From positions 1 through 62,224 of the forward strand of contig JAUHQD010000020.1 in assembly GCA_030418115.1 (NCBI GenBank): 62,224 nt of DNA, read 5' to 3'. The position numbers and the translations under genes are program-made. This document shows positions 10,999-20,305 of the stretch, piece after piece (positions within the stretch are counted from its first letter, which is position 1; every line of letters begins with the position of its first letter). Source of the DNA: Alteromonadaceae bacterium BrNp21-10 (GTDB lineage Bacteria; Pseudomonadota; Gammaproteobacteria; Enterobacterales; Alteromonadaceae). The notes beneath the pieces are model-generated. The model made no database searches and was not told the origin of the DNA. It saw only the letters and a list, made by a program, of their open reading frames with translations.

Positions 10999-12447
10999 TT
11001 ACAAGGCTTTGAGTTTACGATCCGCCTCTCGGAATTGCTCTATTCGGGCTCGAATGCGTTGTTTCTCTAAATTTTTATCATTGGCGTAATTGTAGGCATT
11101 TTGCAACTCGTCAATGGCTTTGGGGTAAATAGATAAGAGTGCGTAATATTCGGCGCGGGTTTGATGCATTTCTAATTTTTGCTGATTTTCAGCATAGGCA
11201 TCGGTTAATAAATTCAAACTTAACGTATGGGTGGGATTGAGAAGTAAGTAGTCTTTTAGCATCAGGATGGCACGATCAAACTGTTTTAGTTGGATCAACG
11301 CATTGGCCATATTCAACACCAATACACGGTTACGTGGTGTGTGTGCTAATAGTGGATCTAGCATGGCCACCGCTTCGGTGAACTGATCTTGTTCAACAAA
11401 TATATCGGTAGCGGTATCGACGAAAAATAAATTCCCGGGATATTGATCGATTAACGGTTGCAGAGTGGCTTTAGCTTGATCAAATTGTTTTTTCTTCAAT
11501 TGCATTAACGTCAAACCATAACGACCAGCGGCTTGCATTACGGCATTTGTATTTTTCATTAATTGGCTGAAGTAATATTCATTACTGTCGTCATTGTCGG
11601 TATAGCGAGCGATGAGGCGTGATTTAGCTAACGAAAATGCCAAGCTGGGTGCTAACGTGGGAGTATAGTAGAGGTCAGCCCGTGCTCTTGCATCGGCAAT
11701 CCGTGACTCAGGTAATGGGTGACTTAATAAAAAAGCAGGGGGCTTAGATTTAAATCGATAACGCTCAGCCAATTTCCCAAAAAAGGTTGCCGCCGCTCTA
11801 GTATCAAATCCCGCTTTGGATAAAATTTGCATTCCCAGCCTATCGGCTTCTTTTTCATTGGAACGGGTATAGTTTATTGCGGCTTGCTGCCCTGCGGCTG
11901 AGCCAACAGTAATTGCTGCCATGCCGACTTCTGGATTCACTACTGCCAGTAATAAACCGCCGATGAGGGATGCTATCTGTAATGGCGATGAATTTTGGCT
12001 GGATTCTATACGACGGGCTAAATGTCGTTGAGTGACGTGGGTAATTTCATGGGACAAAACCGAAGCAAGTTCGCTTTCATTGTCGGCCGCAAGTATTAAA
12101 CCGCTGTGTACTCCAATGTGCCCGCCAAAAAAAGCGAAGGCGTTAATATCGTTACTGTTTAATAAAAAGAATGCAAAAGGGAACTTAACGTCATTAGCTT
12201 GGCTAACTAAACGATTACCAATGTCCTGAATGTATTCTTCCAGTAGGGGATCGTTAATTAAAGGAGCTTGAGCGCGCAATTGACGCATGTAGACGTCACC
12301 AATAGCCATTTCACGATTAATACTCATGGCATTAGAGGCAACCACCCCAATTTCGGGTAAATCGTTTTGTTGTACGCCGACATTGACGGTTTGAGCACTT
12401 AAGCCAATACACACAAAACATAAAGTAAATACAATTTTTTTCAACAT
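10999..12447 (-). CDS. bepA: BepA-type M48 periplasmic metalloprotease/chaperone
   Basis: This 482-residue protein has a signal peptide (residues 1-18), then an M48 peptidase domain with the zinc motif HEITH (HExxH) and a downstream NEKEADRLG glutamate ligand. A C-terminal TPR region begins about residue 300. BepA degrades or assists stalled outer-membrane proteins such as LptD, working with the BAM complex. Length and domain order match E. coli BepA (487 residues). Synteny with arsC(yfgD) and perM is also conserved. Confidence 0.93.
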   Translation of the reverse strand: MLKKIVFTLCFVCIGLSAQTVNVGVQQNDLPEIGVVASNAMSINREMAIGDVYMRQLRAQAPLINDPLLEEYIQDIGNRLVSQANDVKFPFAFFLLNSNDINAFAFFGGHIGVHSGLILAADNESELASVLSHEITHVTQRHLARRIESSQNSSPLQIASLIGGLLLAVVNPEVGMAAITVGSAAGQQAAINYTRSNEKEADRLGMQILSKAGFDTRAAATFFGKLAERYRFKSKPPAFLLSHPLPESRIADARARADLYYTPTLAPSLAFSLAKSRLIARYTDNDDSNEYYFSQLMKNTNAVMQAAGRYGLTLMQLKKKQFDQAKATLQPLIDQYPGNLFFVDTATDIFVEQDQFTEAVAMLDPLLAHTPRNRVLVLNMANALIQLKQFDRAILMLKDYLLLNPTHTLSLNLLTDAYAENQQKLEMHQTRAEYYALLSIYPKAIDELQNAYNYANDKNLEKQRIRARIEQFREADRKLKAL

Positions 12448-12640
12448 CCAGACAGCTTTTCTCAGGTGTTTGATTCGATGACTTTGGAGTTAATACAAAC
12501 TATTAAGTTCCTGAAGTCAGACGGTAATATTATAAGCTTACAATAACCCGTTAATTAAAGTTACCCTATCAAATCAATAAATAGTTACAATAAGTAATCT
12601 ACAGCTAATTGAATTTATCGTCTTTTGAGCAAAGTACTTA

Positions 12641-12868
12641 ATGCAAGAATTAGATATAACCAGCCTAGACTGTCCGTTGGCCTTACTCACGCTAAAACGT
12701 TGGCTTGCTAATACGGGCAAGGTTGCAATACTCACTTTTAAAACCGGTCGCGATAGTGAAGATATTTTGCGCTTCTTAAAAACCCAACCTTACGAGATAA
12801 CCGAGCATCTGTTACATCAAGATCATCAACAAGTAACCCTTAAATCAAACAGGAATGTGAATGTTTAA
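12641..12868 (+). CDS. TusA/SirA-family sulfurtransferase-like protein
   Basis: This small protein of 75 residues has the TusA fold signature: an N-terminal strand, then DCP (Cys near residue 11) leading into a helix. TusA proteins use Cys-Pro-x-Pro for persulfide relay, but here the motif reads C-P-L-A, so the second proline is missing. It overlaps perM by 8 bp. In relatives a TusA-like gene regularly precedes perM next to bepA, so this is the conserved neighbour rather than canonical TusA. The acceptor is unknown. Confidence 0.8.
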   Translation: MQELDITSLDCPLALLTLKRWLANTGKVAILTFKTGRDSEDILRFLKTQPYEITEHLLHQDHQQVTLKSNRNVNV

Positions 12869-13946
12869 AGTTTTTAGTGATTGGTATAAACGTAAGTTTT
12901 CTAATCCCGACTCTGCCACCTTATTAGCATTAATACTGATTACCGTTAGTTCGATTGTGTTTCTAGGCAATATATTAGCGCCGGTAATTGTCGCTATTGT
13001 ATTAGCTTATTTACTTGATTGGCCGGTAGAAAAACTGAACCAGCTCGGTTGTTCAAGAATACTCGGTAGTGCATTTGTGTTAGTACTATTTATTGGTTTG
13101 GTGGTCTTGGTGAGCTTAGTGTTAGTGCCTATTGTTTTTAAACAAGGTACAAATTTGCTTAAAGAAATGCCGGCAATTTGGGCAGGTTCCCAACAATGGG
13201 TATTGATGTTGCCGGAGCGATATCCTGAATTGATCGATGGTGATCAACTGCACAAAATGTGGCAGGGGGCTAATGATAAAATCGTTACTATTGGTCAAGA
13301 AATTATTTCAGCGTCATTTTCATCATTACTTAATTTAGCGGCGCTATTGATCTACCTTATTTTAGTGCCGTTAATGGTGTTTTTTATGTTGATGGATAAA
13401 CACGAACTGGTGGATAACGTCAGTCGGTTACTGCCTAAAGAGCGTCGTTTAATTAAGCAAGTTGGCAATGAAATGAATGTGCAGATAACCAACTACATTC
13501 GTGGCAAGGTCATCGAAATTATTATTGTCGGTACGGCCTCGGTGGTGACATTTGCCTTGATGGATTTACGCTATGCGTTGCTTCTTGGGGTATTAGTTGG
13601 TTTTTCTGTGTTAATACCCTATATCGGTGCTGCAGTGGTCACCATTCCTGTTGCCATTGTGGCCTTGTTTCAATGGGGTGTATCACCTGAGTTTTGGTAT
13701 TTAATGATCGCCTACAGCATTATTCAAGCGTTAGATGGCAACTTGTTGGTGCCATTGTTATTTTCTGAAGCCGTTAGTTTACATCCGGTATATATCATTA
13801 TTGCTGTGTTGTTCTTTGGTGGGCTATGGGGCTTTTGGGGAGTGTTCTTTGCCATTCCATTAGCGACATTGGTCAAGGCCGTGGGCAATGCTTGGTCGGA
13901 AAGTAGCAGTATTAAAAATGACGAAGAACAGATTCAAGCTGAATAG
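12861..13946 (+). CDS. perM: AI-2E/PerM-family transporter
   Basis: This 361-residue inner-membrane protein has about eight hydrophobic segments in the AI-2E/PerM pattern: two clusters at the N-terminus, a long soluble stretch around residues 90-145, then a block of segments ending near 345. The family is annotated as putative permeases or autoinducer-2 exporters, but the substrate is not settled for most members. The start overlaps the TusA-like gene by 8 bp. A bidirectional terminator separates its end from convergent bcp. Confidence 0.88.
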   Translation: MFKVFSDWYKRKFSNPDSATLLALILITVSSIVFLGNILAPVIVAIVLAYLLDWPVEKLNQLGCSRILGSAFVLVLFIGLVVLVSLVLVPIVFKQGTNLLKEMPAIWAGSQQWVLMLPERYPELIDGDQLHKMWQGANDKIVTIGQEIISASFSSLLNLAALLIYLILVPLMVFFMLMDKHELVDNVSRLLPKERRLIKQVGNEMNVQITNYIRGKVIEIIIVGTASVVTFALMDLRYALLLGVLVGFSVLIPYIGAAVVTIPVAIVALFQWGVSPEFWYLMIAYSIIQALDGNLLVPLLFSEAVSLHPVYIIIAVLFFGGLWGFWGVFFAIPLATLVKAVGNAWSESSSIKNDEEQIQAE

Positions 13947-13966
13947 TGAATAGGCATTAGATAATA

Positions 13967-14006
13967 TTGCCCGTCATTCATTTATTCGAAGACGGGCAAA
14001 TTTTCT
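13967..14006. terminator. Bidirectional terminator between perM and bcp
   Basis: Arms TTGCCCGTC (13967-13975) and GACGGGCAA (13991-13999) form a 9-bp stem, followed by ATTTTCTT on the plus strand. The two flanking genes converge here, so the hairpin can serve both, although the T-tract is better on the plus strand. Confidence 0.75.
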
Positions 14007-14026
14007 TATGGCTTTGATGTCATGGT

Positions 14027-14491
14027 TTAACTCTGCAAATAATCCAAAACGACTTGATGGTGGTCCTTGGTTTTAAATTTAGTAAATACGTGTTGAATAA
14101 CCCCTTGCTCATCAATCAAAAAACTTAATCGATGAATACCATCATATTCTTTACCCATGAATTTTTTCAGCCCCCATACACCAAATTGATCGGCAACGGC
14201 ATGATCTTCATCAGATAATAGGGTGAAGTTCAGGTTATCTCGCTCAATAAATTTCGGCAGGCGTTTTACCGCATCAGGGCTAATGCCCAGTACCACTGTA
14301 TTAAGAGCCGTGAGCTCATTCATGGTATCGCGTAACCCTTGTGCTTGTATGGTACAGCCCGGCGTCATTGCTTTAGGGTAAAAATAAACTAGTACTTTTT
14401 TACCTTTAAAATCGGTTAGTGAGCAGGGGGCTCCATGTTGATCCGCTAAGGTAAATTCTGGCGCTTTATCACCTGCATTTAGAGTATTCAT
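14027..14491 (-). CDS. bcp: Thioredoxin-dependent thiol peroxidase Bcp/PrxQ
   Basis: Bcp reduces hydroperoxides with electrons from thioredoxin. The peroxidatic cysteine is clear in YPKAMTPGCT (Cys46), and the length of 154 residues is typical. The resolving cysteine found five residues later in E. coli Bcp is replaced by glutamine (TIQAQGLRD). The only other cysteine is Cys23, so this looks like a one-cysteine-type or alternatively resolved enzyme. In E. coli bcp is paired with gcvR beside dapA; here gcvR is absent. Confidence 0.93.
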   Translation of the reverse strand: MNTLNAGDKAPEFTLADQHGAPCSLTDFKGKKVLVYFYPKAMTPGCTIQAQGLRDTMNELTALNTVVLGISPDAVKRLPKFIERDNLNFTLLSDEDHAVADQFGVWGLKKFMGKEYDGIHRLSFLIDEQGVIQHVFTKFKTKDHHQVVLDYLQS

Positions 14492-14588
14492 TGCTTTCCT
14501 CGTTATTATACTGTGTCGCTATACTAGCAAAAGCATACTGATTTAAAAATGATGCTAAATAACCTCAGTTCGGGATAAGCAATACCTT

Positions 14589-14691
14589 ACAGCACAGCTA
14601 TTTTACCCCTCTCTGCGTTGTCCACTATGGGTTTAGATTGACTAAACGACATAGTGAACGCCTTGATATGAAAAAAAATAGCAGCACTGTA
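14589..14691. repeat. Imperfect long palindrome in the bcp-dapA gap
   Basis: Outer arms around ACAGCACAGCTATTTTA (from 14589) and AAATAGCAGCACTGTA (to 14691) pair imperfectly. Inside them CACTATG pairs with CATAGTG, TTTAG with CTAAA and GCGTT with AACGC. The roughly 103-bp unit looks like a MITE-like or intergenic palindromic element. Only one copy was noticed here, so its repeated nature is an inference. Confidence 0.5.
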
Positions 14692-14726
14692 CCGAATAAA
14701 AACAATATTAATATTAGTCAATAAAA

Positions 14727-14754
14727 ATAACCCATTTATATATAAATGGGTTAT
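14727..14754. repeat. Perfect 28-bp palindrome in the bcp-dapA gap
   Basis: Positions 14727-14754 are a perfect palindrome: ATAACCCATT at the left end pairs with AATGGGTTAT at the right around a TATATA centre. It could be a terminator stem left from a lost gene or a symmetric protein-binding site. Together with the 103-bp palindrome it fills part of the 521-bp gap 14492-15012, in which I see no gene. The remaining sequence is AT-rich and presumably holds the promoters of bcp and dapA. Confidence 0.6.
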
Positions 14755-15012
14755 CTACATTTTCGACAATTATTATCTCGAGCTGAGGCTAAATAGTAAA
14801 CAACTGTGCTGTTAGGTTAAAGGTTTTGGTAAATTAAACGCTGTATGTTAGCTGAATATTTAATCGTTTTATCTTCAGTCATTGTTATAAAAACACTAGC
14901 GATTAAGCTGGCGCAGCAATAGCTATTTTTTATTTTGGCTTTTATTGTCAGATTGCTTGTTTTTATTGGGTTTGGCCATTATTATTGGCCGCTTAAATTT
15001 CGCGGAGCCCAC

Positions 15013-15894
15013 ATGTTTACTGGTAGTATTGTCGCTTTAATCACCCCCATGACCGAAAATGGGGAAATAGATTACCCCTCACTTAAAAAGTTAGTTGATT
15101 TCCATGTAGATGCTGGAACCGATGGTATTGTTGCAGTAGGTACCACTGGTGAATCTGCTACGTTACCAGCGCAAGAGCATATTAAGGTAGTACAGGAAAT
15201 AATAAACTTTGCTGAAGGACGAATTCCTGTCATTGCAGGAACTGGCGCCAATTCAACGTCTGAAGCAATAGAACTTAACGATGCTATTGCACCGTTGGGG
15301 GTTGATGGTTTTCTTAGTGTGGTTCCATATTACAACAAGCCGCAACAAGGTGGCTTAGTCAAACACTTTCAAGCGATTGCAGACAATACTGACGTACCGA
15401 TCTTGCTTTACAACGTGCCAGGTCGCACAGTGACCGATATGCTACCCGCTGCAGTAGCTGAATTATCTTTGCATAAGAATATTGTCGGCATTAAAGAAGC
15501 TACCGGTAATATGCAACGGCTAATTGACATTAAAAAGCTAGTTGCAGATGACTTTGTGTTGTTAAGTGGTGACGATGAAACGGCTTTTGAATTTGTACGT
15601 TTAGGTGGACATGGCGTTATTTCGGTGACAGCGAATATTGAGCCAGCGAGAATGGCCAAGATGATCCAGCTAACCCGAGAGGGCCAAATCGAAGCCGGTC
15701 GAGAAATTGACCTTATATTAAACCCATTGCACACAGGACTGTTTATTGAGCCTAATCCCGTGTTGCCTAAGTGGGCACTGTATAGAATGGGCTTGATCCA
15801 ATCAGATTATTTACGGTTGCCGCTGATCCAAGCGGAACTTGCGAACCAAAAAACTATCGAACAGGTCATGATCGATATTGGCACCATAAAGTAG
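15013..15894 (+). CDS. dapA: 4-hydroxy-tetrahydrodipicolinate synthase DapA
   Basis: DapA condenses pyruvate with aspartate semialdehyde, the committed step to lysine and diaminopimelate. The active-site residues are visible: the threonine pair in GTTGESAT, Tyr in LLYNVPGRT and the Schiff-base Lys in GIKEATG. The open frame begins at 14935, but I chose the ATG at 15013. GGAG lies 6 bases upstream, MFTGSIVALITPM is the family N-terminus, and 293 residues match E. coli (292). bamC follows after 10 bp and purC after that, the common gammaproteobacterial order. Confidence 0.97.
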   Translation: MFTGSIVALITPMTENGEIDYPSLKKLVDFHVDAGTDGIVAVGTTGESATLPAQEHIKVVQEIINFAEGRIPVIAGTGANSTSEAIELNDAIAPLGVDGFLSVVPYYNKPQQGGLVKHFQAIADNTDVPILLYNVPGRTVTDMLPAAVAELSLHKNIVGIKEATGNMQRLIDIKKLVADDFVLLSGDDETAFEFVRLGGHGVISVTANIEPARMAKMIQLTREGQIEAGREIDLILNPLHTGLFIEPNPVLPKWALYRMGLIQSDYLRLPLIQAELANQKTIEQVMIDIGTIK

Positions 15895-15904
15895 AGGAAA
15901 TCGC

Positions 15905-17008
15905 ATGACCCGCATTGCAGTACCGGTATTCATTCTATCAAGCTTATTAGTTGCTTGTAGTTCTGTTGAAGAACGACGTATTGCCAATGGCAATTTTAAT
16001 TACGTTGATGTACATAAAGTACATAATGTTAAGGTTCCTGAAGGTAAAGACGTTCCTCCATTTTCAAATGACTTTCAAATTCCTGACTCGAATAAGTCTT
16101 CTCCTAAACCGCTCATTGGTAATGCTGTTATAGTCACTTCACCTGCTTTGGTTATGCCCTTAGTTTCGGGCTCGCATATTGAAGATGGCTCTAAAGAAGC
16201 GGTTATTTGGTTTGATCAGATACACGATGATAAAGCGCTAGATACTGCTATTTGGGATACTTTAATTAGTTATCTGGATGAGCAGGGTATTGGTGTTCAG
16301 CATTTTGATAAAGAGCAACAGGTTCTGCTGACCGACTGGATGCAATACGACGAACTCAAAGATGATTCTTGGTTTAATTGGACCAAAGTGGATCGTAGTG
16401 TTGGCAGACGTTTTGAATTTAAATTAGAAATGAAACCTCACGGTCGTAGTGCGGCATTGCGCGCTAAACTCACTGAATATTGGGAAAAGCAAAGCGGTGA
16501 GTTGACCAAAGATATTAATAATGTGGATTTACGTCGTAATGAAGTCGAGGTTTTGAATAAAGTTATCGGTCATTATGAATATCAAATGCGTTTAGCTGAT
16601 GCTCGCCGTATTGAAAAAATTCGTCAGGGTCTGGATATAGAAGTGGGCTTTGATAGTAAAGGCGAAGCCGCATTTATTGTTAAAAGTGAATACAGTAATA
16701 CGTGGCCAAGATTATTATTAGTTTTTCGTAAACTAGGATTCGATGTAAAAGACTTAGACCAATCCAGTGGCCTAATTTTTGTTGATTATCAGGGAACTGA
16801 TACCAGCTGGTGGGACAATTTATGGAGCGGAGATAGCAATAAATTGCCTTTGAAAGAGCAAAATTACCGGATTAAATTAGGGGATTTAGGTAATCAAACA
16901 TCCATTACCTTTATGCTTGACGACAATACCACCATTAGTCCTGAAATTTTAAACAACTTATTTAAACCTTTCGCTGCAGTCATGGCGGATGATGATCTAG
17001 ATATTTAA
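15905..17008 (+). CDS. bamC: Outer-membrane assembly lipoprotein BamC
   Basis: This 367-residue lipoprotein has its lipobox LVAC (Cys18) and an N-terminal unstructured stretch (residues ~19-90), followed by two helix-grip domains, as in BamC of the beta-barrel assembly machinery. The acidic, Asp-rich C-terminus is compatible with the family. It is encoded between dapA and purC, exactly as in E. coli (dapA-nlpB-purC), which strongly supports the call even though BamC sequences diverge quickly. Confidence 0.93.
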   Translation: MTRIAVPVFILSSLLVACSSVEERRIANGNFNYVDVHKVHNVKVPEGKDVPPFSNDFQIPDSNKSSPKPLIGNAVIVTSPALVMPLVSGSHIEDGSKEAVIWFDQIHDDKALDTAIWDTLISYLDEQGIGVQHFDKEQQVLLTDWMQYDELKDDSWFNWTKVDRSVGRRFEFKLEMKPHGRSAALRAKLTEYWEKQSGELTKDINNVDLRRNEVEVLNKVIGHYEYQMRLADARRIEKIRQGLDIEVGFDSKGEAAFIVKSEYSNTWPRLLLVFRKLGFDVKDLDQSSGLIFVDYQGTDTSWWDNLWSGDSNKLPLKEQNYRIKLGDLGNQTSITFMLDDNTTISPEILNNLFKPFAAVMADDDLDI

Positions 17009-17032
17009 ACCATTTTATTTGAGATAATACCA

Positions 17033-17749
17033 ATGGAAAAGCGTAGCGAGTTGTACCGCGGTAAAGCCAAAACGGTTTTTACTACCGATGATCCCGAATT
17101 ACTGATCCTTCAGTTTCGTAACGATACTTCAGCATTTGATGGTGAGCGTATTGACCAACTGGATCGTAAGGGCATGGTTAATAATAAGTTTAACCATTTT
17201 ATCATGGGTAAGCTTGAAGAAGCGGGGATCGCAACTCAGCTTGAAGCGTTATTAGCTGACGATGAAGCCTTAGTTAAAAAGCTTGAGATGATTCCGGTGG
17301 AATGTGTTGTACGTAATCGTGCTGCAGGCTCTATTGTGCGGCGTTTAGGTGTGGAAGAGGGCTTGGTATTAAATCCACCAACGTTTGAATTTTTTCTGAA
17401 AAATGACGCTTTGCATGATCCTATGGTTAATGACTTCCACATTATCTCTTTCGGTTGGGCTACCCAAGCTCAGATTAATGAAATGAAAGTATTAACCTTT
17501 AAGGTCAATAACGTATTATCGGCGTTGTTTGATGCAGCTGGACTCATTTTAGTAGACTACAAATTAGAATTTGGCGTGGATGCCAATGGCAATATTGTGC
17601 TTGGTGATGAGTTCACTCCAGATGGTTGTCGTTTGTGGGATAAAGCAACTAATCAAAAAATGGACAAGGATCGTTTTAGACAAGGTTTAGGTGGTGTTGT
17701 TGAAGCCTATGAAGAAGTTGCTAGCAGGCTAGGTGTACAATTAGCTTGA
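17033..17749 (+). CDS. purC: SAICAR synthase PurC
   Basis: PurC ligates aspartate to CAIR in purine synthesis. The N-terminal YRGKAKTVF, the [12 protein letters not shown] segment and LVDYKLEFG...DGCRLWD are family signatures, and 238 residues match the E. coli length (237). It is the last gene of dapA-bamC-purC and is followed by a strong intrinsic terminator. Confidence 0.97.
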   Translation: MEKRSELYRGKAKTVFTTDDPELLILQFRNDTSAFDGERIDQLDRKGMVNNKFNHFIMGKLEEAGIATQLEALLADDEALVKKLEMIPVECVVRNRAAGSIVRRLGVEEGLVLNPPTFEFFLKNDALHDPMVNDFHIISFGWATQAQINEMKVLTFKVNNVLSALFDAAGLILVDYKLEFGVDANGNIVLGDEFTPDGCRLWDKATNQKMDKDRFRQGLGGVVEAYEEVASRLGVQLA

Positions 17750-17754
17750 CTAAG

Positions 17755-17783
17755 AAGGCGCTAATTGAGCGCCTTTTTTTATA
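17755..17783 (+). terminator. purC terminator
   Basis: AAGGCGCT and AGCGCCTT form an 8-bp stem with a short AATTG loop, followed by a run of Ts, a few bases after the purC stop codon. Confidence 0.9.
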
Positions 17784-17882
17784 GCAAAACCAGTGAATTA
17801 GTTCAATTACAGGGGCAAATCCGTATAGTAGGAATCTATAATAATAATTAGATTCAGGGATGAAGGTAAAAAAGCAACAATT

Positions 17883-20120
17883 ATGGTGTATCGCTTACTT
17901 TTCAGTTTTATTACTTGTAGTTTTTTATTCTCTTATCACGCTAATGCCAGTGATGGGCGCGTTTCTCAGTACCAATTACCCCATTTAAATCAAAGTATTA
18001 CCCTTGATGGCCAATTAGATGAATCAGCCTGGCAACAGGCGGCTATTATTCAATTGGAATACGCCATAGAGCCTGCGCAAACTGTAGCTGCCCCAGTTGC
18101 TACTACAGCTTATTTATTTGAAGATGGCAAACATTTATATATTGCCATTAAAGCCGACGATCCTAACCCTCAAGATATTCGTTCTAGTCTACGTGCGAGA
18201 GATAATATTTGGAATGATGATAGTGTCGGTATCGTTATTGATACATTTAATAATCAGCGTACTGGATTTGGTTTTTTTGTTAATCCTATTGGCGCGCAGG
18301 CTGACTTTACCGTCGATGATGCGACTGAATTTGATAAAGACAATTCTTGGGATGCCATTTGGTATAGCGCTGGAGCAATTACTGATAGCGGTTATATTGT
18401 CGAAATGCAGCTCCCGCTACATGCTTTACGTTTTCAGCAACTGAGCGATATTCAGACTTGGAATATCGGTGTTCTGCGTAATTATCCTCGGGAAAGTTGG
18501 ACCGAAATAGCCAATTATCCCAAAGATCGCGACTTAAAATGTACTTTGTGCCAGTACCCGCAAATAGTTGGGCTTAAAGGAATACAAGCGGGAAATAGTT
18601 TGCAGTTAACTCCCACATTAACACTGGGTAGAAACCAGCAGAAAGACATCGGTGAAAATCAATGGTTGGATGCCAATAACAATCAAGAAATAGGTCTAGA
18701 TGCTAAATGGGGTATAACCCAAGACATTGTCGTTAATGCCACCATTAATCCTGATTTCTCGCAAGTGGAAGCCGACGCCGCGCAATTAAATGTTAATAAA
18801 GCGTTTGCGTTGTTTTATCCAGAGAAACGCCCTTTCTTCCTAGATGGTGCTGATTACTTTAATACATCTGCATTTAATTTAGTGCATACCCGCAACATTG
18901 CCGATCCCGATTACGGTGCGAAAATTACCGGTAAACACAGTAGCCAAAGTTATGGGTTGATTGTTGCTAATGACAACCGTACCGATTTTTTATTGCCGCA
19001 AAAACAACATACTGACGTTGCCGAAACCTCCTTATCCAGTAACATTGTGATAGGCCGTTATAACGTGGACCTTGGAAATAGAAATACTCTTGGAGGTCTA
19101 ATTACTAGCCGTAGTGCCGATGGCTATGAAAACCAATTACTATCAGTGGATGGCGTCTATTGGTTGGGGGACAGTAATAGTATTAGCTATCAGATTGCCA
19201 ATGCCGAAACTACCAATCCGCTTGCCATTCAAGAAAGCTTCGGATTAAAGGAAAAACAATCAGGTAAAGCTTATGGGATTGAGTTTCATCGTCGCACCAA
19301 TGATTACGAAATGACGGCAGAATATGAACGTATTGATAAAGACTTCCGAGCTGATTTAGGTTTTGTTGAACAAGCAAATATTGAAAAAGTATCCTTGGAA
19401 GGGGTACGCAACTGGTATACGACTAACGACAGTGACTGGTTTAAGCAATATGAACTTAAAGTGGAATGGGATAAAACCTATGATCTGCAAGGTGAGCTGG
19501 TAGAGAATGAAACAGAGCTGTTTGTTACTGCGGTTGGTGAAAAACAATTCTTTGGGCAAATAGGGCTCATTGCAAGAGAGCAACAATATTTAGGCGAGCG
19601 TTTTAATGAGCGTCTAGTTAGTAGTTATGTGGAATTGACACCCATTGCGCCCCTGTTTTTATGGACAGAAGTATTGGTAGGCAAAGAGTTAGATTATGAT
19701 AATGCACGTTTAGGTGATGGTGTTAATATTCATTTCGGTGGAACCTGGCAAGCTAACCAGCATCTGCAGTTGGAATTGAAATACAGTTATTCGGCGTTGG
19801 GTGTTGATAGCCAAGAAGTGTATTCAGCAAATCTGGCCGATATTAACTTTTTATGGCAATTTGATATGCGTAGTCAGTTACGCTTTATCGTGCAACATAT
19901 CAGCGTGGATAGGCAGCTCAGCCTTTATAAGGCCAGTGAGTCTTATCAAAGTAAAGAGCAATATTACACGTCGCAATTATTGTATTCCTATAAGATTAAT
20001 CCTCAGACTTTGTTGTTCGTCGGTTACTCAGACAACGGTTTATACAACGAACGTACTCGAGGGTTCGTGAAAGCCGAAAGAACGCTATTTGCCAAGTTTA
20101 GTTATGCTTGGCAGTTGTAA
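17883..20120 (+). CDS. CBM9-like/DUF5916 outer-membrane protein
   Basis: This 745-residue protein has a signal peptide (residues 1-22). A carbohydrate-binding family 9-like domain follows (about residues 30-220), with LDGQLDESAWQQA and NDDSVGIVIDTF typical of this class. A long C-terminal region fits DUF5916, predicted to form an outer-membrane beta-barrel with alternating aromatic strands ending in a terminal aromatic-rich stretch (FSYAWQL). I infer a surface protein with a sugar- or ligand-binding periplasmic domain; the ligand is unknown. No clear Shine-Dalgarno is seen. It is transcribed separately from purC. Confidence 0.8.
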   Translation: MVYRLLFSFITCSFLFSYHANASDGRVSQYQLPHLNQSITLDGQLDESAWQQAAIIQLEYAIEPAQTVAAPVATTAYLFEDGKHLYIAIKADDPNPQDIRSSLRARDNIWNDDSVGIVIDTFNNQRTGFGFFVNPIGAQADFTVDDATEFDKDNSWDAIWYSAGAITDSGYIVEMQLPLHALRFQQLSDIQTWNIGVLRNYPRESWTEIANYPKDRDLKCTLCQYPQIVGLKGIQAGNSLQLTPTLTLGRNQQKDIGENQWLDANNNQEIGLDAKWGITQDIVVNATINPDFSQVEADAAQLNVNKAFALFYPEKRPFFLDGADYFNTSAFNLVHTRNIADPDYGAKITGKHSSQSYGLIVANDNRTDFLLPQKQHTDVAETSLSSNIVIGRYNVDLGNRNTLGGLITSRSADGYENQLLSVDGVYWLGDSNSISYQIANAETTNPLAIQESFGLKEKQSGKAYGIEFHRRTNDYEMTAEYERIDKDFRADLGFVEQANIEKVSLEGVRNWYTTNDSDWFKQYELKVEWDKTYDLQGELVENETELFVTAVGEKQFFGQIGLIAREQQYLGERFNERLVSSYVELTPIAPLFLWTEVLVGKELDYDNARLGDGVNIHFGGTWQANQHLQLELKYSYSALGVDSQEVYSANLADINFLWQFDMRSQLRFIVQHISVDRQLSLYKASESYQSKEQYYTSQLLYSYKINPQTLLFVGYSDNGLYNERTRGFVKAERTLFAKFSYAWQL

Positions 20121-20305
20121 CGGCGTCGTCAGCAACATTTCCATCTATATTTGTTAAGACTAAATTAACGTCACTGCTTATTCGGATAAAAGTTAAACAC
20201 ATTCCAATAAACGCTGAATTTGTTACAGACAAAAATCCTCTAAGCAGGCACCTTATTACCTCGGAATAACTCCCTATTGTGGATGCGACAATAAAGGTAA
20301 TAATA

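Noticed and set aside
14935-15012. Longer dapA start adding 26 hydrophobic residues
   Set aside because: The ATG at 15013 has a good Shine-Dalgarno and gives the conserved length and N-terminus; DapA is cytoplasmic and has no membrane segment.
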